From contig JAFRLX010000021.1 of the NCBI GenBank assembly GCA_017430965.1, positions 1 through 35,678 on the forward strand: a stretch of DNA of 35,678 nucleotides. Reading direction: 5' to 3'. This DNA is from Clostridia bacterium (GTDB taxonomy: Bacteria > Bacillota > Clostridia > Oscillospirales > Acutalibacteraceae). The first letter of the stretch is position 1. Each line of letters starts with the position of its first letter. The notes beneath the pieces were generated by a model. That model saw only the letters and a program-made list of their open reading frames with translations, had not been told where the DNA came from and did no database searches. The position numbers and the translations under genes were made by a program. Below, one piece after another: positions 25,986 through 32,538 of the stretch.

Positions 25986-26773
25986 AGTCGGGTTTCTCCT
26001 TCATAGACAAAAGCGGCGGGACCGGACATCGTGATAGTGTCATCGGAGTGTACGGTAATGAACAGGCTGCCGCCGTCTAATTTCACTTCAATCGGCTGCT
26101 CGGCGGCACACAGCCCTTTTTTGACTGCCGCCGCGGCGCTTGCACAAGCACCGGTGCCGCACGCCATGGTGATACCGCTGCCGCGCTCCCACACGCGCAT
26201 TCTCACTGTGTTGTTGCCGGCAGGGCTGACAAATTCCACATTCACGCCGCCCTCAAAAGCGGGGCTTTCTTCCATCGCTTTTCCAAGGCTTGCGACCGGC
26301 GCTTTCTCGGCATCCTCACAAAAGATAACGGCATGGGGATTGCCGACATTGACCGCCGTGTAGGTGACTTCGTTTTCTGCGATGGTGAGGCTCTGTTCTT
26401 TTTCCACTTCTGCCTTTCCCATGGCAACATCCACGCGCTGTACTTTTCCGAAGGCGAGGTGCAGCTGCAGGTGTTTGATACCGGAGCGCGTTTGAATTTC
26501 AAGGTTTGTTTTATCCGTGTACCCTTTTTCATAGACATATTTGCCCACACAGCGAATGCCGTTGCCGCACATCTTTGCCTCGCTGCCGTCAGCGTTAAAA
26601 ATGCGCATGCTGAAATCTGCAACTTCGCTCGGGGCAATGTAAATCATGCCGTCGGAACCGGCACCGAAATGCCTGTCGGAAAGGGCAATGCAGAGGGCTT
26701 CAATGTTTTCCGGAACTTCACCGTAAACATATAAATAATCGTTTCCCAAGCCCTGCATTTTTGTGAAGTGCAT
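25979..26773 (-). CDS. dapF: diaminopimelate epimerase
   Basis: A 264-aa protein with the DapF start MHFTKMQGLGNDYLYV and both catalytic cysteines, one in CGNGIRCVGKYV and one in MACGTGACASAAA. It converts LL- to meso-diaminopimelate for peptidoglycan and lysine. ATG 26773 is chosen because the strong site CAGGAGG lies just upstream; the longer frame starting at 26824 would translate the leader terminator hairpin. It is the first gene of a transcript running dapF-dapL-glnA-asnA and is controlled by the tandem leader described at 26796-26904. Confidence 0.96.
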   Translation of the reverse strand: MHFTKMQGLGNDYLYVYGEVPENIEALCIALSDRHFGAGSDGMIYIAPSEVADFSMRIFNADGSEAKMCGNGIRCVGKYVYEKGYTDKTNLEIQTRSGIKHLQLHLAFGKVQRVDVAMGKAEVEKEQSLTIAENEVTYTAVNVGNPHAVIFCEDAEKAPVASLGKAMEESPAFEGGVNVEFVSPAGNNTVRMRVWERGSGITMACGTGACASAAAAVKKGLCAAEQPIEVKLDGGSLFITVHSDDTITMSGPAAFVYEGETRLC

Positions 26774-26795
26774 GAAACCGACCTCCTGAAGGTAA

Positions 26796-26833
26796 AATGA
26801 AAAAGCGCCTTTTATGCCAAGCATAAAAGACGC
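26796..26833 (-). terminator. leader terminator 2 of dapF operon
   Basis: On the minus strand a 13-bp stem (26821-26833 with 26805-26817, one G-U) with a TTG loop is followed by TTTTTC. It lies 23 nt upstream of the dapF start, so transcription must pass it to express the operon. Its 5' arm shares bases with the second ANTAR-type hairpin. Confidence 0.85.
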
Positions 26834-26844
26834 CGTTGCCTTAT
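26823..26844 (-). promoter_or_regulatory. ANTAR-type hairpin P2, dapF leader
   Basis: On the minus strand AAGGC and GTCTT pair around the six-base loop AACGGC (26832-26837), with A at position 1 and G at position 4 as in known EutV/NasR target hairpins. The 3' arm is also the 5' arm of terminator 2, so the two structures exclude each other. Confidence 0.7.
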
Positions 26845-26857
26845 ATTCATTATCAAT

Positions 26858-26892
26858 AAAAAAAGAGAGTCTTAGAGTGTGAACTCAAAGAC
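26858..26892 (-). terminator. leader terminator 1 of dapF operon
   Basis: On the minus strand a 10-position stem with one T-T mismatch (26883-26892 with 26869-26878) and a TCAC loop is followed by TCTC and seven Ts. Its 5' arm overlaps the 3' arm of hairpin P1. Confidence 0.75.
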
Positions 26893-26904
26893 GCCCTTGC
26901 CTTT
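26887..26904 (-). promoter_or_regulatory. ANTAR-type hairpin P1, dapF leader
   Basis: On the minus strand AAAGGC pairs with GTCTTT (one G-U) around the six-base loop AAGGGC (26893-26898), again A at 1 and G at 4. It sits at the extreme 5' end of the transcript, about 2-4 nt after the predicted start site. Confidence 0.7.
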
Positions 26905-26912
26905 ATGTATCA

Positions 26913-26941
26913 ATTATACATCTCTTGCAAGCCTTTGTCAA
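26913..26941 (-). promoter_or_regulatory. sigma-A promoter of dapF-dapL-glnA-asnA
   Basis: On the minus strand a consensus -35 TTGACA (26936-26941) and consensus -10 TATAAT (26913-26918) are separated by 17 bp. It is divergent from the promoter at 26957-26985, with only 15 bp between the two -35 boxes. Such a perfect promoter with downstream terminators fits control by attenuation rather than initiation. Confidence 0.85.
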
Positions 26942-26956
26942 GAAAAAAATAGGTTC

Positions 26957-26985
26957 TTGACAGAATAAATTGAAAGCGGTATGAT
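26957..26985 (+). promoter_or_regulatory. sigma-A promoter of the GS-like / ANTAR genes
   Basis: -35 TTGACA (26957-26962) and -10 TATGAT (26980-26985) with a 17-bp spacer, back-to-back with the dapF promoter. Confidence 0.8.
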
Positions 26986-27010
26986 GAAAAGGTAAAATAA
27001 TCGGAATAAG

Positions 27011-27026
27011 TGAGCAATGGCGTTCA
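27011..27026 (+). promoter_or_regulatory. ANTAR-type hairpin in the GS-like gene leader
   Basis: TGAGC and GTTCA pair (one G-U) around the six-base loop AATGGC, with A at 1 and G at 4. The 3' arm and the last loop base are shared with the terminator at 27021-27069. A degraded second copy (GCAATGGTTC, from 27032) lies inside the terminator but does not pair well. Confidence 0.6.
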
Positions 27027-27069
27027 TGTTGGCAATGGTTCTGCAGTGGCATTGCCCGTGAGCGTTTTT
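27021..27069 (+). terminator. leader terminator of the GS-like gene
   Basis: Two stacked helices of 8 (27021-27028 with 27057-27064, two G-U) and 7 pairs (27031-27037 with 27050-27056), separated by a TT bulge, close a 12-nt loop and are followed by TTTTT. It stands 24 nt before the start codon at 27094. Confidence 0.7.
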
Positions 27070-27093
27070 ACTATTTGGAAAGAGAGGCTGACT

Positions 27094-28299
27094 ATGCAGT
27101 ATACAAAAGAGGAAGTTATCCAATTTGTGCAGCAGGAAGATGTTAAATTTATTCGCCTTGCTTTTTGCGATGTCTACGGAAAACAAAAGAATATTTCAAT
27201 TTTAAGTGAACAGATAGAAAGCGCCTTTGCCTATGGAGTAGCGGTGGATTCCTCCGCCATTGCGGGCTTTGGCGGTCCGGTGTATGCGGATTTGCTGCTG
27301 CACCCGGAGCCCGATACGCTTTCCATTTTGCCTTGGCGCCCCGAGCACGGCAGGGTAGTGAGGATGTATTGCCACATCACCTATGCCGACGGGAAACCTT
27401 TTGAGTGCGACACAAGAAGCTTTTTAAAGGAAGCTGTTGCTTTCGCACAGCAAAAGGGCGTGGAGTTCCAATTCGGTTCCGAGCAGGAGTTTTACCTGTT
27501 TGAACTTGGTGAGGACGGCGAGCCGACCGGCGTGCCCTATGATAAAGCGGGGTACATGGATATCGCTCCGGAGGACAGAGGGGAAAACATTCGCCGTGAG
27601 ATTTGCTTAACACTCGAACAAATGGGCATCAGCCCCGAAAGCTCCCACCACGAGGAGGGTCCCGGCCAGAATGAAATTGATTTTATGTACTCCAACCCGC
27701 TGACGGCGGCGGACAATGTGCTCACACTGCAAACAATTGTCAAAACCGTGGCGCATCGCAACGGGTTGTATGCCGATTTTTCACCGAAGCCGCTGGCAGG
27801 CAAGCCCGGCAACGGATTTCACATTACCGTTTCGCTCAAAGAGGACCATCACTCGCAGAACCTGACCCATGTCATGGCGGGTATTTTAGATAAGGCAGTG
27901 GAAATGACAGTCTTTCTCAACCCCGCCGATGCTTCCTATGACCGCCTCGGCAGAGAAAAGGCGCCCAAATATGTGGCGTGGTCGAGCGAAAACCGCTCTC
28001 AGTTTATGCGCTTGCCGTCGTTGGTGCAGCACGGAAGGCGGGCAGAGCTGCGCTCACCGGATTCCATGGCAAACCCCTACCTTGCCTATGCGCTGCTGAT
28101 TTATGCAGGCATGGAAGGCATAGAAAAACAACTTGCCTTGCCGCCGGTAACGAATTTTGAAATTGGCGGCACGCCGAAGGATGCGCTCAAGCAATACCGC
28201 CAGCTGCCCGAGAGTTTGGAGGCAGCACAGCAGAAAGCGGCACAGAGCGAGTTTATTCGGGAGATTTTCCCCGAAAAGCTGTTGAAAGCATACATTTAA
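27094..28299 (+). CDS. glutamine synthetase-like protein (GSI paralog)
   Basis: A 401-aa GS-family protein, about 45 residues shorter than the GlnA encoded nearby. Several GS blocks are present: GSEQEFYLF, SHHEEGPGQNEIDF, GNGFHITVSL, KYVAWSSENRSQFMRLP and RAELRSPDS. Others differ: the substrate loop that is DGSSIDGF in GlnA is here DSSAIAGF, and SYKRL is SYDRL. Metal and ATP ligands appear mostly kept, so it could be active, use another amine, or act as a sensor. ATG 27094 has GAGAGG upstream; an earlier frame start at 27010 would cover the leader hairpins and is rejected. It is followed at once by the ANTAR regulator, a pairing that suggests a joint regulatory role. Confidence 0.85.
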   Translation: MQYTKEEVIQFVQQEDVKFIRLAFCDVYGKQKNISILSEQIESAFAYGVAVDSSAIAGFGGPVYADLLLHPEPDTLSILPWRPEHGRVVRMYCHITYADGKPFECDTRSFLKEAVAFAQQKGVEFQFGSEQEFYLFELGEDGEPTGVPYDKAGYMDIAPEDRGENIRREICLTLEQMGISPESSHHEEGPGQNEIDFMYSNPLTAADNVLTLQTIVKTVAHRNGLYADFSPKPLAGKPGNGFHITVSLKEDHHSQNLTHVMAGILDKAVEMTVFLNPADASYDRLGREKAPKYVAWSSENRSQFMRLPSLVQHGRRAELRSPDSMANPYLAYALLIYAGMEGIEKQLALPPVTNFEIGGTPKDALKQYRQLPESLEAAQQKAAQSEFIREIFPEKLLKAYI

Positions 28300-28342
28300 C
28301 GCATAATCCGTTTATAAAAAACGATGAAAGGAGATGAGCAAT

Positions 28343-28927
28343 GTGGATTTGAAAAAAAGGGTTTACAGCCTGATGATTGTCTCTTCCAATGAATCCTTTA
28401 CAAAATCTTTCAAACAGTTGCTCTCTCCGGCAGAGTTTTCACCTGTGGTTACCGCCGGCGGTATCAATGAAGCCAAGCGCATGCTCAATCAAAGAAGCTT
28501 TGATTTTGTGGTTATCAATTCACCGCTGAGTGCGGAATCGGGCGTTCGCTTTTGCTGCAATTTGAGCACAACCGGCAATACGGTGGTGCTCCTGTTCACC
28601 AGAGCGGAGGATTTCGCCGAAAGCTATGAAGAAGTCACGCGCTTCGGCGTTTTCACCATAATAAAGCCCTTTTCACAACAGTCGGTTTTAACCGCGCTTT
28701 TGTGGCTGGTTGCGGCAAGAGAACGCTTGCGGCAGTATGAAAAGAAAGAAATAACCCTCGAGGAAAAAATGAAGGAAATTCGCCTGGTCAACCGTGCAAA
28801 GTGGCTGCTCATTGAAAAGCAAAAGTTTACCGAGGAGCAGGCGCACAAGTACATTGAAAAACAGGCGATGGACAGGTGTGTGGCAAAAGCGGCTGTCGCC
28901 GATGAAATTATCCGAAAGTATTCTTAA
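28343..28927 (+). CDS. ANTAR-domain RNA-binding regulator with degenerate receiver
   Basis: A 194-aa protein. Residues 1-115 have a receiver-like fold (VYSLMIVSSNES ... FDFVVINSPLS ... VVLLFTRAED ... TIIKPFS). The acidic pair is missing and the phospho-Asp position is Asn (VINSP), so phosphorylation control is unlikely. Residues about 120-194 are a coiled coil and an ANTAR three-helix domain (LEEKMKEIRLVNRAKWLLIEK ... TEEQAHKYIEKQAMD, given in parts). ANTAR proteins bind paired hairpins in nascent leaders and prevent termination. Start choice: AAAGGAG at 28327-28333 favours GTG 28343; ATG 28334 abuts the ribosome site. It follows the GS-like gene by about 40 bp. Likely targets are the leaders at 26796-26904 and 27011-27069. 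Confidence 0.85.
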   Translation: MDLKKRVYSLMIVSSNESFTKSFKQLLSPAEFSPVVTAGGINEAKRMLNQRSFDFVVINSPLSAESGVRFCCNLSTTGNTVVLLFTRAEDFAESYEEVTRFGVFTIIKPFSQQSVLTALLWLVAARERLRQYEKKEITLEEKMKEIRLVNRAKWLLIEKQKFTEEQAHKYIEKQAMDRCVAKAAVADEIIRKYS

Positions 28928-28955
28928 AAGAGCATTGGCATACCAATGCTCTTTT
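28926..28955 (+). terminator. terminator after the ANTAR gene
   Basis: A 13-bp perfect stem (28926-28938 with 28943-28955) with loop CATA. Its 3' arm itself ends in CTTTT. Confidence 0.85.
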
Positions 28956-28985
28956 CAACAGCAAAGAAAAGCGAAAAATATCTAT

Positions 28986-29014
28986 TTGACTTTCTAATGA
29001 AAATAATTTATTCT
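28986..29014 (+). promoter_or_regulatory. promoter of DUF5662 gene, flanked by an inverted repeat
   Basis: -35 TTGACT (28986-28991) and -10 TATTCT (29009-29014), 17-bp spacer. The 8-bp inverted repeat ATCTATTT (28980-28987) and AAATAGAT (29016-29023) brackets the promoter and could be an operator. Confidence 0.6.
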
Positions 29015-29043
29015 TAAATAGATCATTTATTAAAGGAATTATT

Positions 29044-29589
29044 ATGAAACCACTGCAACATTACAAAACCATTACCAAGCACCGCCATAAGGTGATTGCC
29101 AACTGTTTTCGCGCCGGTATCGGTGCGCAGGGGCTACGGCACGACCTGTCAAAATATACCCCTACCGAGTTTTTTGCGGGCGCAAAGTACTATTTGGGCA
29201 CGCGCTCTCCGAATGAAGCGGAGAGAGATGCCATCGGCTATTCCACCGCTTGGCTCCACCACAAAGGGCGCAACAAACATCACTTTGAATATTGGGTGGA
29301 TGTGCGACCGGACACCAAAATGTACGGACCGGTCAAAATGCCTTATAACTATTTAATTGAAATGTTTTGCGACAGGGTGGCGGCTTCCAAAATTTACGGC
29401 GGCGCGCGCTATGACGATGCCTATGCGCTCAACTATTTTCTCAAAGGAAAGGGAAAGCGCTCTATGCATCCCGACACTGCGGCGGAGCTGGAGCGGTTGT
29501 TGCGCCTGCTTGCCGAAAAAGGGGAAGAGGCTGCCTTTGCCGAGGTGCGCAGGTGTGTGAAGAAATACGGTAAAACCAATCGGTATTAG
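29044..29589 (+). CDS. DUF5662 family protein
   Basis: A 181-aa soluble protein matching the DUF5662 family as I know it. It has an opening with histidines (HYKTITKHRHKV), GLRHDLSKYTPTEF, STAWLHHKGRNKHH and a helical end. The spacing of His and Asp residues (RHD-LSKY, HH-x-KGRNKHH) recalls HD-type metal sites, but no function is established. The ribosome site AAAGGAATT precedes ATG 29044. It sits 11 bp before fumC and is probably co-transcribed with it; no functional link is evident. Confidence 0.75.
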   Translation: MKPLQHYKTITKHRHKVIANCFRAGIGAQGLRHDLSKYTPTEFFAGAKYYLGTRSPNEAERDAIGYSTAWLHHKGRNKHHFEYWVDVRPDTKMYGPVKMPYNYLIEMFCDRVAASKIYGGARYDDAYALNYFLKGKGKRSMHPDTAAELERLLRLLAEKGEEAAFAEVRRCVKKYGKTNRY

Positions 29590-29600
29590 AAAGGATTGTT

Positions 29601-30923
29601 ATGAAACACAACAAATATTGGGGCGAGCAGACCGACCTTGCCATTGAACATTTTGATATCGGCGATGAAAGCATGCCGGCAGAAATCATTGTGGCTTTTG
29701 CCGCTATTAAAAAGTGCGCTGCCATTGTCAACGCCAAGCTCGGCAAGCTGGAAAAGAGAAAAAGAGATGTCATTTGCGAAGCGGCAGATGCGATTTTGCG
29801 CGGAGAGCTCGAAAACCAGTTTCCGCTGCATGTGTGGCAGACCGGTTCGGGCACCGGCACGAACATGAACATCAATGAAGTGATTGCCGCTTACGGCAAC
29901 GAAATTGCCGGTGAAAAGCTGTTGCACCCGAATGATGATGTGAATATGTCGCAGTCCTCCAATGACACTTTCCCGAGTGCGATGCACATTGCCGCGGTGG
30001 TGAGTATCCGCTCGCGCCTGATACCCGAAATAGAGGCGCTCATTGCAAGCTTTAAAACGATTGAAAAAAACAATAAAAAAATCATTAAAGTCGGCAGAAC
30101 CCATTTGCAGGATGCAACCCCCATTCGCTTTTCGCAAGAGATCAGCGGGTGGAGAAGCATGCTCGAAGTCAGCCTGAAAATGATAAAGGCTGCCCTCGAC
30201 CCGCTCAGAGCGCTTGCGGAGGGCGGCACGGCGGTCGGCACCGGCATCAATTGTCCAGAAGGCTTTCGCGAACTGTTTTTATTAGAACTCTCTGCCGAAC
30301 TCGGTGAGAGATTTAAAACGCCTGCCAATAACTTCCACGCGATGACGGCACGCGATGAATTGGTCTTTGCCCACGGCGCTTTAAAAGCACTGGCAAGTGA
30401 TTTGATGAAGATTGCCAATGATGTGCGCTTTCTTGCCAGCGGCCCGCGCTGCGGCTACGGGGAAATCACAATTCCTTTTAATGAGAAAGGTTCTTCGATT
30501 ATGCCGGGCAAGGTCAATCCCACCCAGTGTGAGCAGGTAACAATGGTTGCCGTGCAGGTAATGGCAAATGATACGGCGATTGCCTTTGCCAATTCCCAAG
30601 GCAATTTTGAACTCAATGTGTATGCACCGGTAATTGCACACAATTTCCTGCAATCGGTCAATTTGCTGGCGGATTCCATACACTGTTTTAATGAATACTG
30701 TGTCAAAGGCATTAAGGCAAATGCGCAAAAGATGCAGGAGAACCTGCAGAAATCTTTAATGCTGGTCACGGCGCTTAACCCCGAAATCGGTTACGATAAG
30801 GCAGGGGATGTTGCCAAGGAAGCCTTTGCAAGCGGTAAAACGCTCAAAGAGGTCTGCCTGGAAAAGGGACTGATGAGCGAAGCGCGCTTTGAGGAACTGA
30901 CAGACCCGGAAAAATTGGTATAA
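29601..30923 (+). CDS. fumC: class II fumarate hydratase
   Basis: A 440-aa member of the fumarase/aspartase superfamily. Visible blocks are WQTGSGTGTNMNINEVIA, MSQSSNDTFPSAMH, GRTHLQDATPI and the signature GSSIMPGKVNP (residues 297-307) with the mobile-loop serine. It interconverts fumarate and malate in the cytosol. It is slightly shorter than the usual 460 aa, and the common GSGTQTNMN is here GSGTGTNMN. Aspartase shares the fold, but fumarase fits better on the TPI and NMN regions; this distinction is moderately sure. AGAAAGGA precedes ATG 29601. A GC-rich terminator follows. Confidence 0.88.
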   Translation: MKHNKYWGEQTDLAIEHFDIGDESMPAEIIVAFAAIKKCAAIVNAKLGKLEKRKRDVICEAADAILRGELENQFPLHVWQTGSGTGTNMNINEVIAAYGNEIAGEKLLHPNDDVNMSQSSNDTFPSAMHIAAVVSIRSRLIPEIEALIASFKTIEKNNKKIIKVGRTHLQDATPIRFSQEISGWRSMLEVSLKMIKAALDPLRALAEGGTAVGTGINCPEGFRELFLLELSAELGERFKTPANNFHAMTARDELVFAHGALKALASDLMKIANDVRFLASGPRCGYGEITIPFNEKGSSIMPGKVNPTQCEQVTMVAVQVMANDTAIAFANSQGNFELNVYAPVIAHNFLQSVNLLADSIHCFNEYCVKGIKANAQKMQENLQKSLMLVTALNPEIGYDKAGDVAKEAFASGKTLKEVCLEKGLMSEARFEELTDPEKLV

Positions 30924-30929
30924 AGAAAA

Positions 30930-30955
30930 GCGCCCTGCGGGGCGCCTTTTATTAT
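30930..30955 (+). terminator. terminator after fumC
   Basis: GCGCCC (30930-30935) pairs with GGGCGC (30940-30945) around TGCG and is followed by CTTTTATTAT. Confidence 0.8.
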
Positions 30956-31005
30956 ACCGATTTTCAGTGTTCAGTGTTCGGTTTGCAGGCAAGAGCCTGA
31001 AAAAA

Positions 31006-31031
31006 AGCAAAAAACCTGCACGCCGTGCAGG
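31006..31031 (-). terminator. terminator after rpsT
   Basis: CCTGCAC and GTGCAGG (31015-31021 and 31025-31031) form a tight 3-nt-loop hairpin, followed on the minus strand by a T run. Confidence 0.85.
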
Positions 31032-31057
31032 ATTAATTTTGCTGTGTTGATTGGAAA

Positions 31058-31312
31058 TTAAGCGTTAGCCTTCTTTACAAGTGCGGACTTCTTGTTAGCT
31101 GCGTTGTTCTTATGAATAAGACCTTTTGCTGCAGCTTGGTCAATCTTTTTGATGGTAGCCTTAACCACTTCGTCTTTATCTGCACTGTTGTTTTCGATAG
31201 CTGCATTCGCTTTCTTCATCTGGGTTTTCAGAGCAGAGTTTCTTGCCTTATTTCTTTCAGCTCTTTTGCTGTTGACAATGACTCTTTTCTTAGCAGATTT
31301 GATGTTAGCCAT
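31058..31312 (-). CDS. rpsT: 30S ribosomal protein S20
   Basis: An 84-aa, Lys/Ala-rich helical protein beginning MANIKSAKKRVIVNSKRAE, the standard S20 start, and ending in KKSALVKKANA. It binds 16S rRNA in the small subunit. ATG 31312 has GGGAGGTG upstream; an in-frame start at 31378 would extend into the promoter and is rejected. It is a monocistronic minus-strand gene between fumC and gpr. The rpsT-gpr neighbourhood is common in Firmicutes. Confidence 0.97.
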   Translation of the reverse strand: MANIKSAKKRVIVNSKRAERNKARNSALKTQMKKANAAIENNSADKDEVVKATIKKIDQAAAKGLIHKNNAANKKSALVKKANA

Positions 31313-31349
31313 TTCCACACCTCCCTGATTTTTAATATAATGCCTATAA

Positions 31350-31378
31350 ATAATAGCACTTGTCGGCTGAAAATGCAA
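31350..31378 (-). promoter_or_regulatory. sigma-A promoter of rpsT
   Basis: On the minus strand -35 TTGCAT (31373-31378) and -10 TATTAT (31350-31355) with a 17-bp spacer, 38 bp from the start codon. Confidence 0.7.
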
Positions 31379-31450
31379 GCATTTTTTTAAAAACTTGGAT
31401 TTTTTTTCTTCTTTGCTGCAAGCTTTTTACATATTCGGGTTTTCTGCTGC

Positions 31451-31478
31451 TTAAAATTGGAGCAAAGCGCCCATACTA
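31451..31478 (+). promoter_or_regulatory. candidate forespore (sigma-G/F-type) promoter of gpr
   Basis: The sequence CATACTA (31472-31478) equals the sigma-G -10 consensus. A weaker AT-rich match (TTAAAA, 31451-31456) lies upstream. A start site near 31485 would place the GGAGG at 31495-31499 in the leader. No sigma-A promoter is seen here, which fits a sporulation gene. Confidence 0.5.
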
Positions 31479-31507
31479 TCCGTGAAAAAGAATCGGAGGT
31501 ACAGGCT

Positions 31508-32374
31508 ATGTCATTTCGCACGGACCTTGCGGTAGAACTTAAACCGGACATCCATAAAAAAACAGGCGGCGTATCCGCCTTTCAGGAACAATACGGTGAA
31601 ATAACCGTGACCACCATTGAGGTGGAGAATGAAATCGGCGAGCGCTTATTGGGAAAGCCCAAGGGCACTTATATCAGTTTTGCCCTGCCGCCGCTGTTGG
31701 AAGAGTCGGATAGCGCACCGGCGCAGAGCATTATCACGGCGCGCCTGAAAAAACTCCTGCCCAAGCAGCGGGGCTGTGCACTGGTAGTGGGGTTGGGCAA
31801 CCGAGCAATCACGCCCGATGCGCTGGGTCCGAACACGGCGGAAAAAATCCTTGCCACGCGGCACATTAAAGAGGAACTCGGCACAGTGGAAGGCTTGGAG
31901 GCACTGCAGCCGGTGGCGGTGTTATCGCCCGGTGTGCTCGGTAAAACGGGCATAGAGACCTTAGAACTCATTCGCGGCGCGGTCAAGGCGGTGAAGCCCT
32001 CGGTAGTCATTGTGATTGATGCCTTTGCAGCAAGGGAAAGCGAGCGCCTGGGAAACACGGTGCAAATCGCATCCTCCGGCATTTGCCCCGGCTCCGGTGT
32101 GGGCAACAGCCGCAAGGCTGTCAACCAAAGCAGCTTGGGAGTGCCGGTGATTTCCATCGGTGTGCCGACTGTGGTGGATGCCGCCACCCTGCTTGCCGAT
32201 GCGGCAGGGGAGCAGGCGGCAGAGAGCGCCAAGCCCTTCGGGCGGGAAATGTTTGTGACACCGCGCGAGATTGATTTGATTATTCACCGCGCCGCGCGCC
32301 TGCTGGCGCGGGTGCTCAACACTGCCCTGCAGCCCGCATACAGCTGGGAACAGATACAATCGCTGATGGCGTAG
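31508..32374 (+). CDS. gpr: germination protease GPR
   Basis: A 288-aa member of the GPR endopeptidase family (peptidase A25). It has FRTDLAVEL near the start, GLGNRAITPDALGP, SPGVLGKTGIETLE, VIVIDAFAARE, GICPGSGVGNSRKAVN and MFVTPREIDL. GPR degrades small acid-soluble spore proteins during germination; it is made in the forespore as a zymogen. The pro-region expected at the N-terminus is short here. ATG 31508 has GGAGG at 31495-31499, preferred over the TTG at 31457. Its presence shows that the organism forms, or descends from formers of, endospores. Confidence 0.95.
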   Translation: MSFRTDLAVELKPDIHKKTGGVSAFQEQYGEITVTTIEVENEIGERLLGKPKGTYISFALPPLLEESDSAPAQSIITARLKKLLPKQRGCALVVGLGNRAITPDALGPNTAEKILATRHIKEELGTVEGLEALQPVAVLSPGVLGKTGIETLELIRGAVKAVKPSVVIVIDAFAARESERLGNTVQIASSGICPGSGVGNSRKAVNQSSLGVPVISIGVPTVVDAATLLADAAGEQAAESAKPFGREMFVTPREIDLIIHRAARLLARVLNTALQPAYSWEQIQSLMA

Positions 32375-32460
32375 AAAAGCGGAGCATTGCCTGCAACCTC
32401 GCTTTGTTTCGCATTCGGGTTTCCACAGGCAGCTGAAAATATCAGGCGGTACACGGCATG

Positions 32461-32520
32461 AATCAATAAAGATTTGCATAGCTTATATATGTGCAAATTT
32501 TTATTGATTTCTTTTTCTTT
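32461..32520 (+). terminator. long terminator after gpr
   Basis: An 18-pair AT-rich stem (32461-32478 with 32492-32509, one G-U) is followed by a pyrimidine-rich tail. The 3' arm contains the -35 box of the next promoter. The 86 bases between gpr and this hairpin show nothing notable. Confidence 0.7.
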
Positions 32521-32532
32521 CTATGGTAAAAT
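32504..32532 (+). promoter_or_regulatory. sigma-A promoter of the riboswitch-controlled ATPase
   Basis: -35 TTGATT (32504-32509) and -10 TAAAAT (32527-32532) with a 17-bp spacer. Transcription would start at about 32539, the first base of the riboswitch. Confidence 0.75.
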
Positions 32533-32538
32533 AAACCA

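Noticed and set aside
26812..26850. Possible 12-residue leader peptide (MNIRQRRLLCLA) in the dapF leader
   Set aside because: It has no ribosome-binding site and lacks the run of pathway-specific codons expected of a translation-controlled attenuator; the ANTAR hairpins explain the leader better.
26774..26912. Lysine riboswitch or T-box before dapF
   Set aside because: The leader is only about 130 nt and lacks the T-box GGGTGGNACCGCG element and the large lysine-riboswitch junction.
27010..27093. Extended N-terminus of the GS-like protein
   Set aside because: The extra 28 residues translate the leader hairpins and have no homology or ribosome site; ATG 27094 has GAGAGG upstream.
30960..30980. 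Short tandem CAGTGTT repeat after fumC
   Set aside because: Only two imperfect 8-bp units lying between two terminators; too short to interpret and no sign of a CRISPR or regulatory array.
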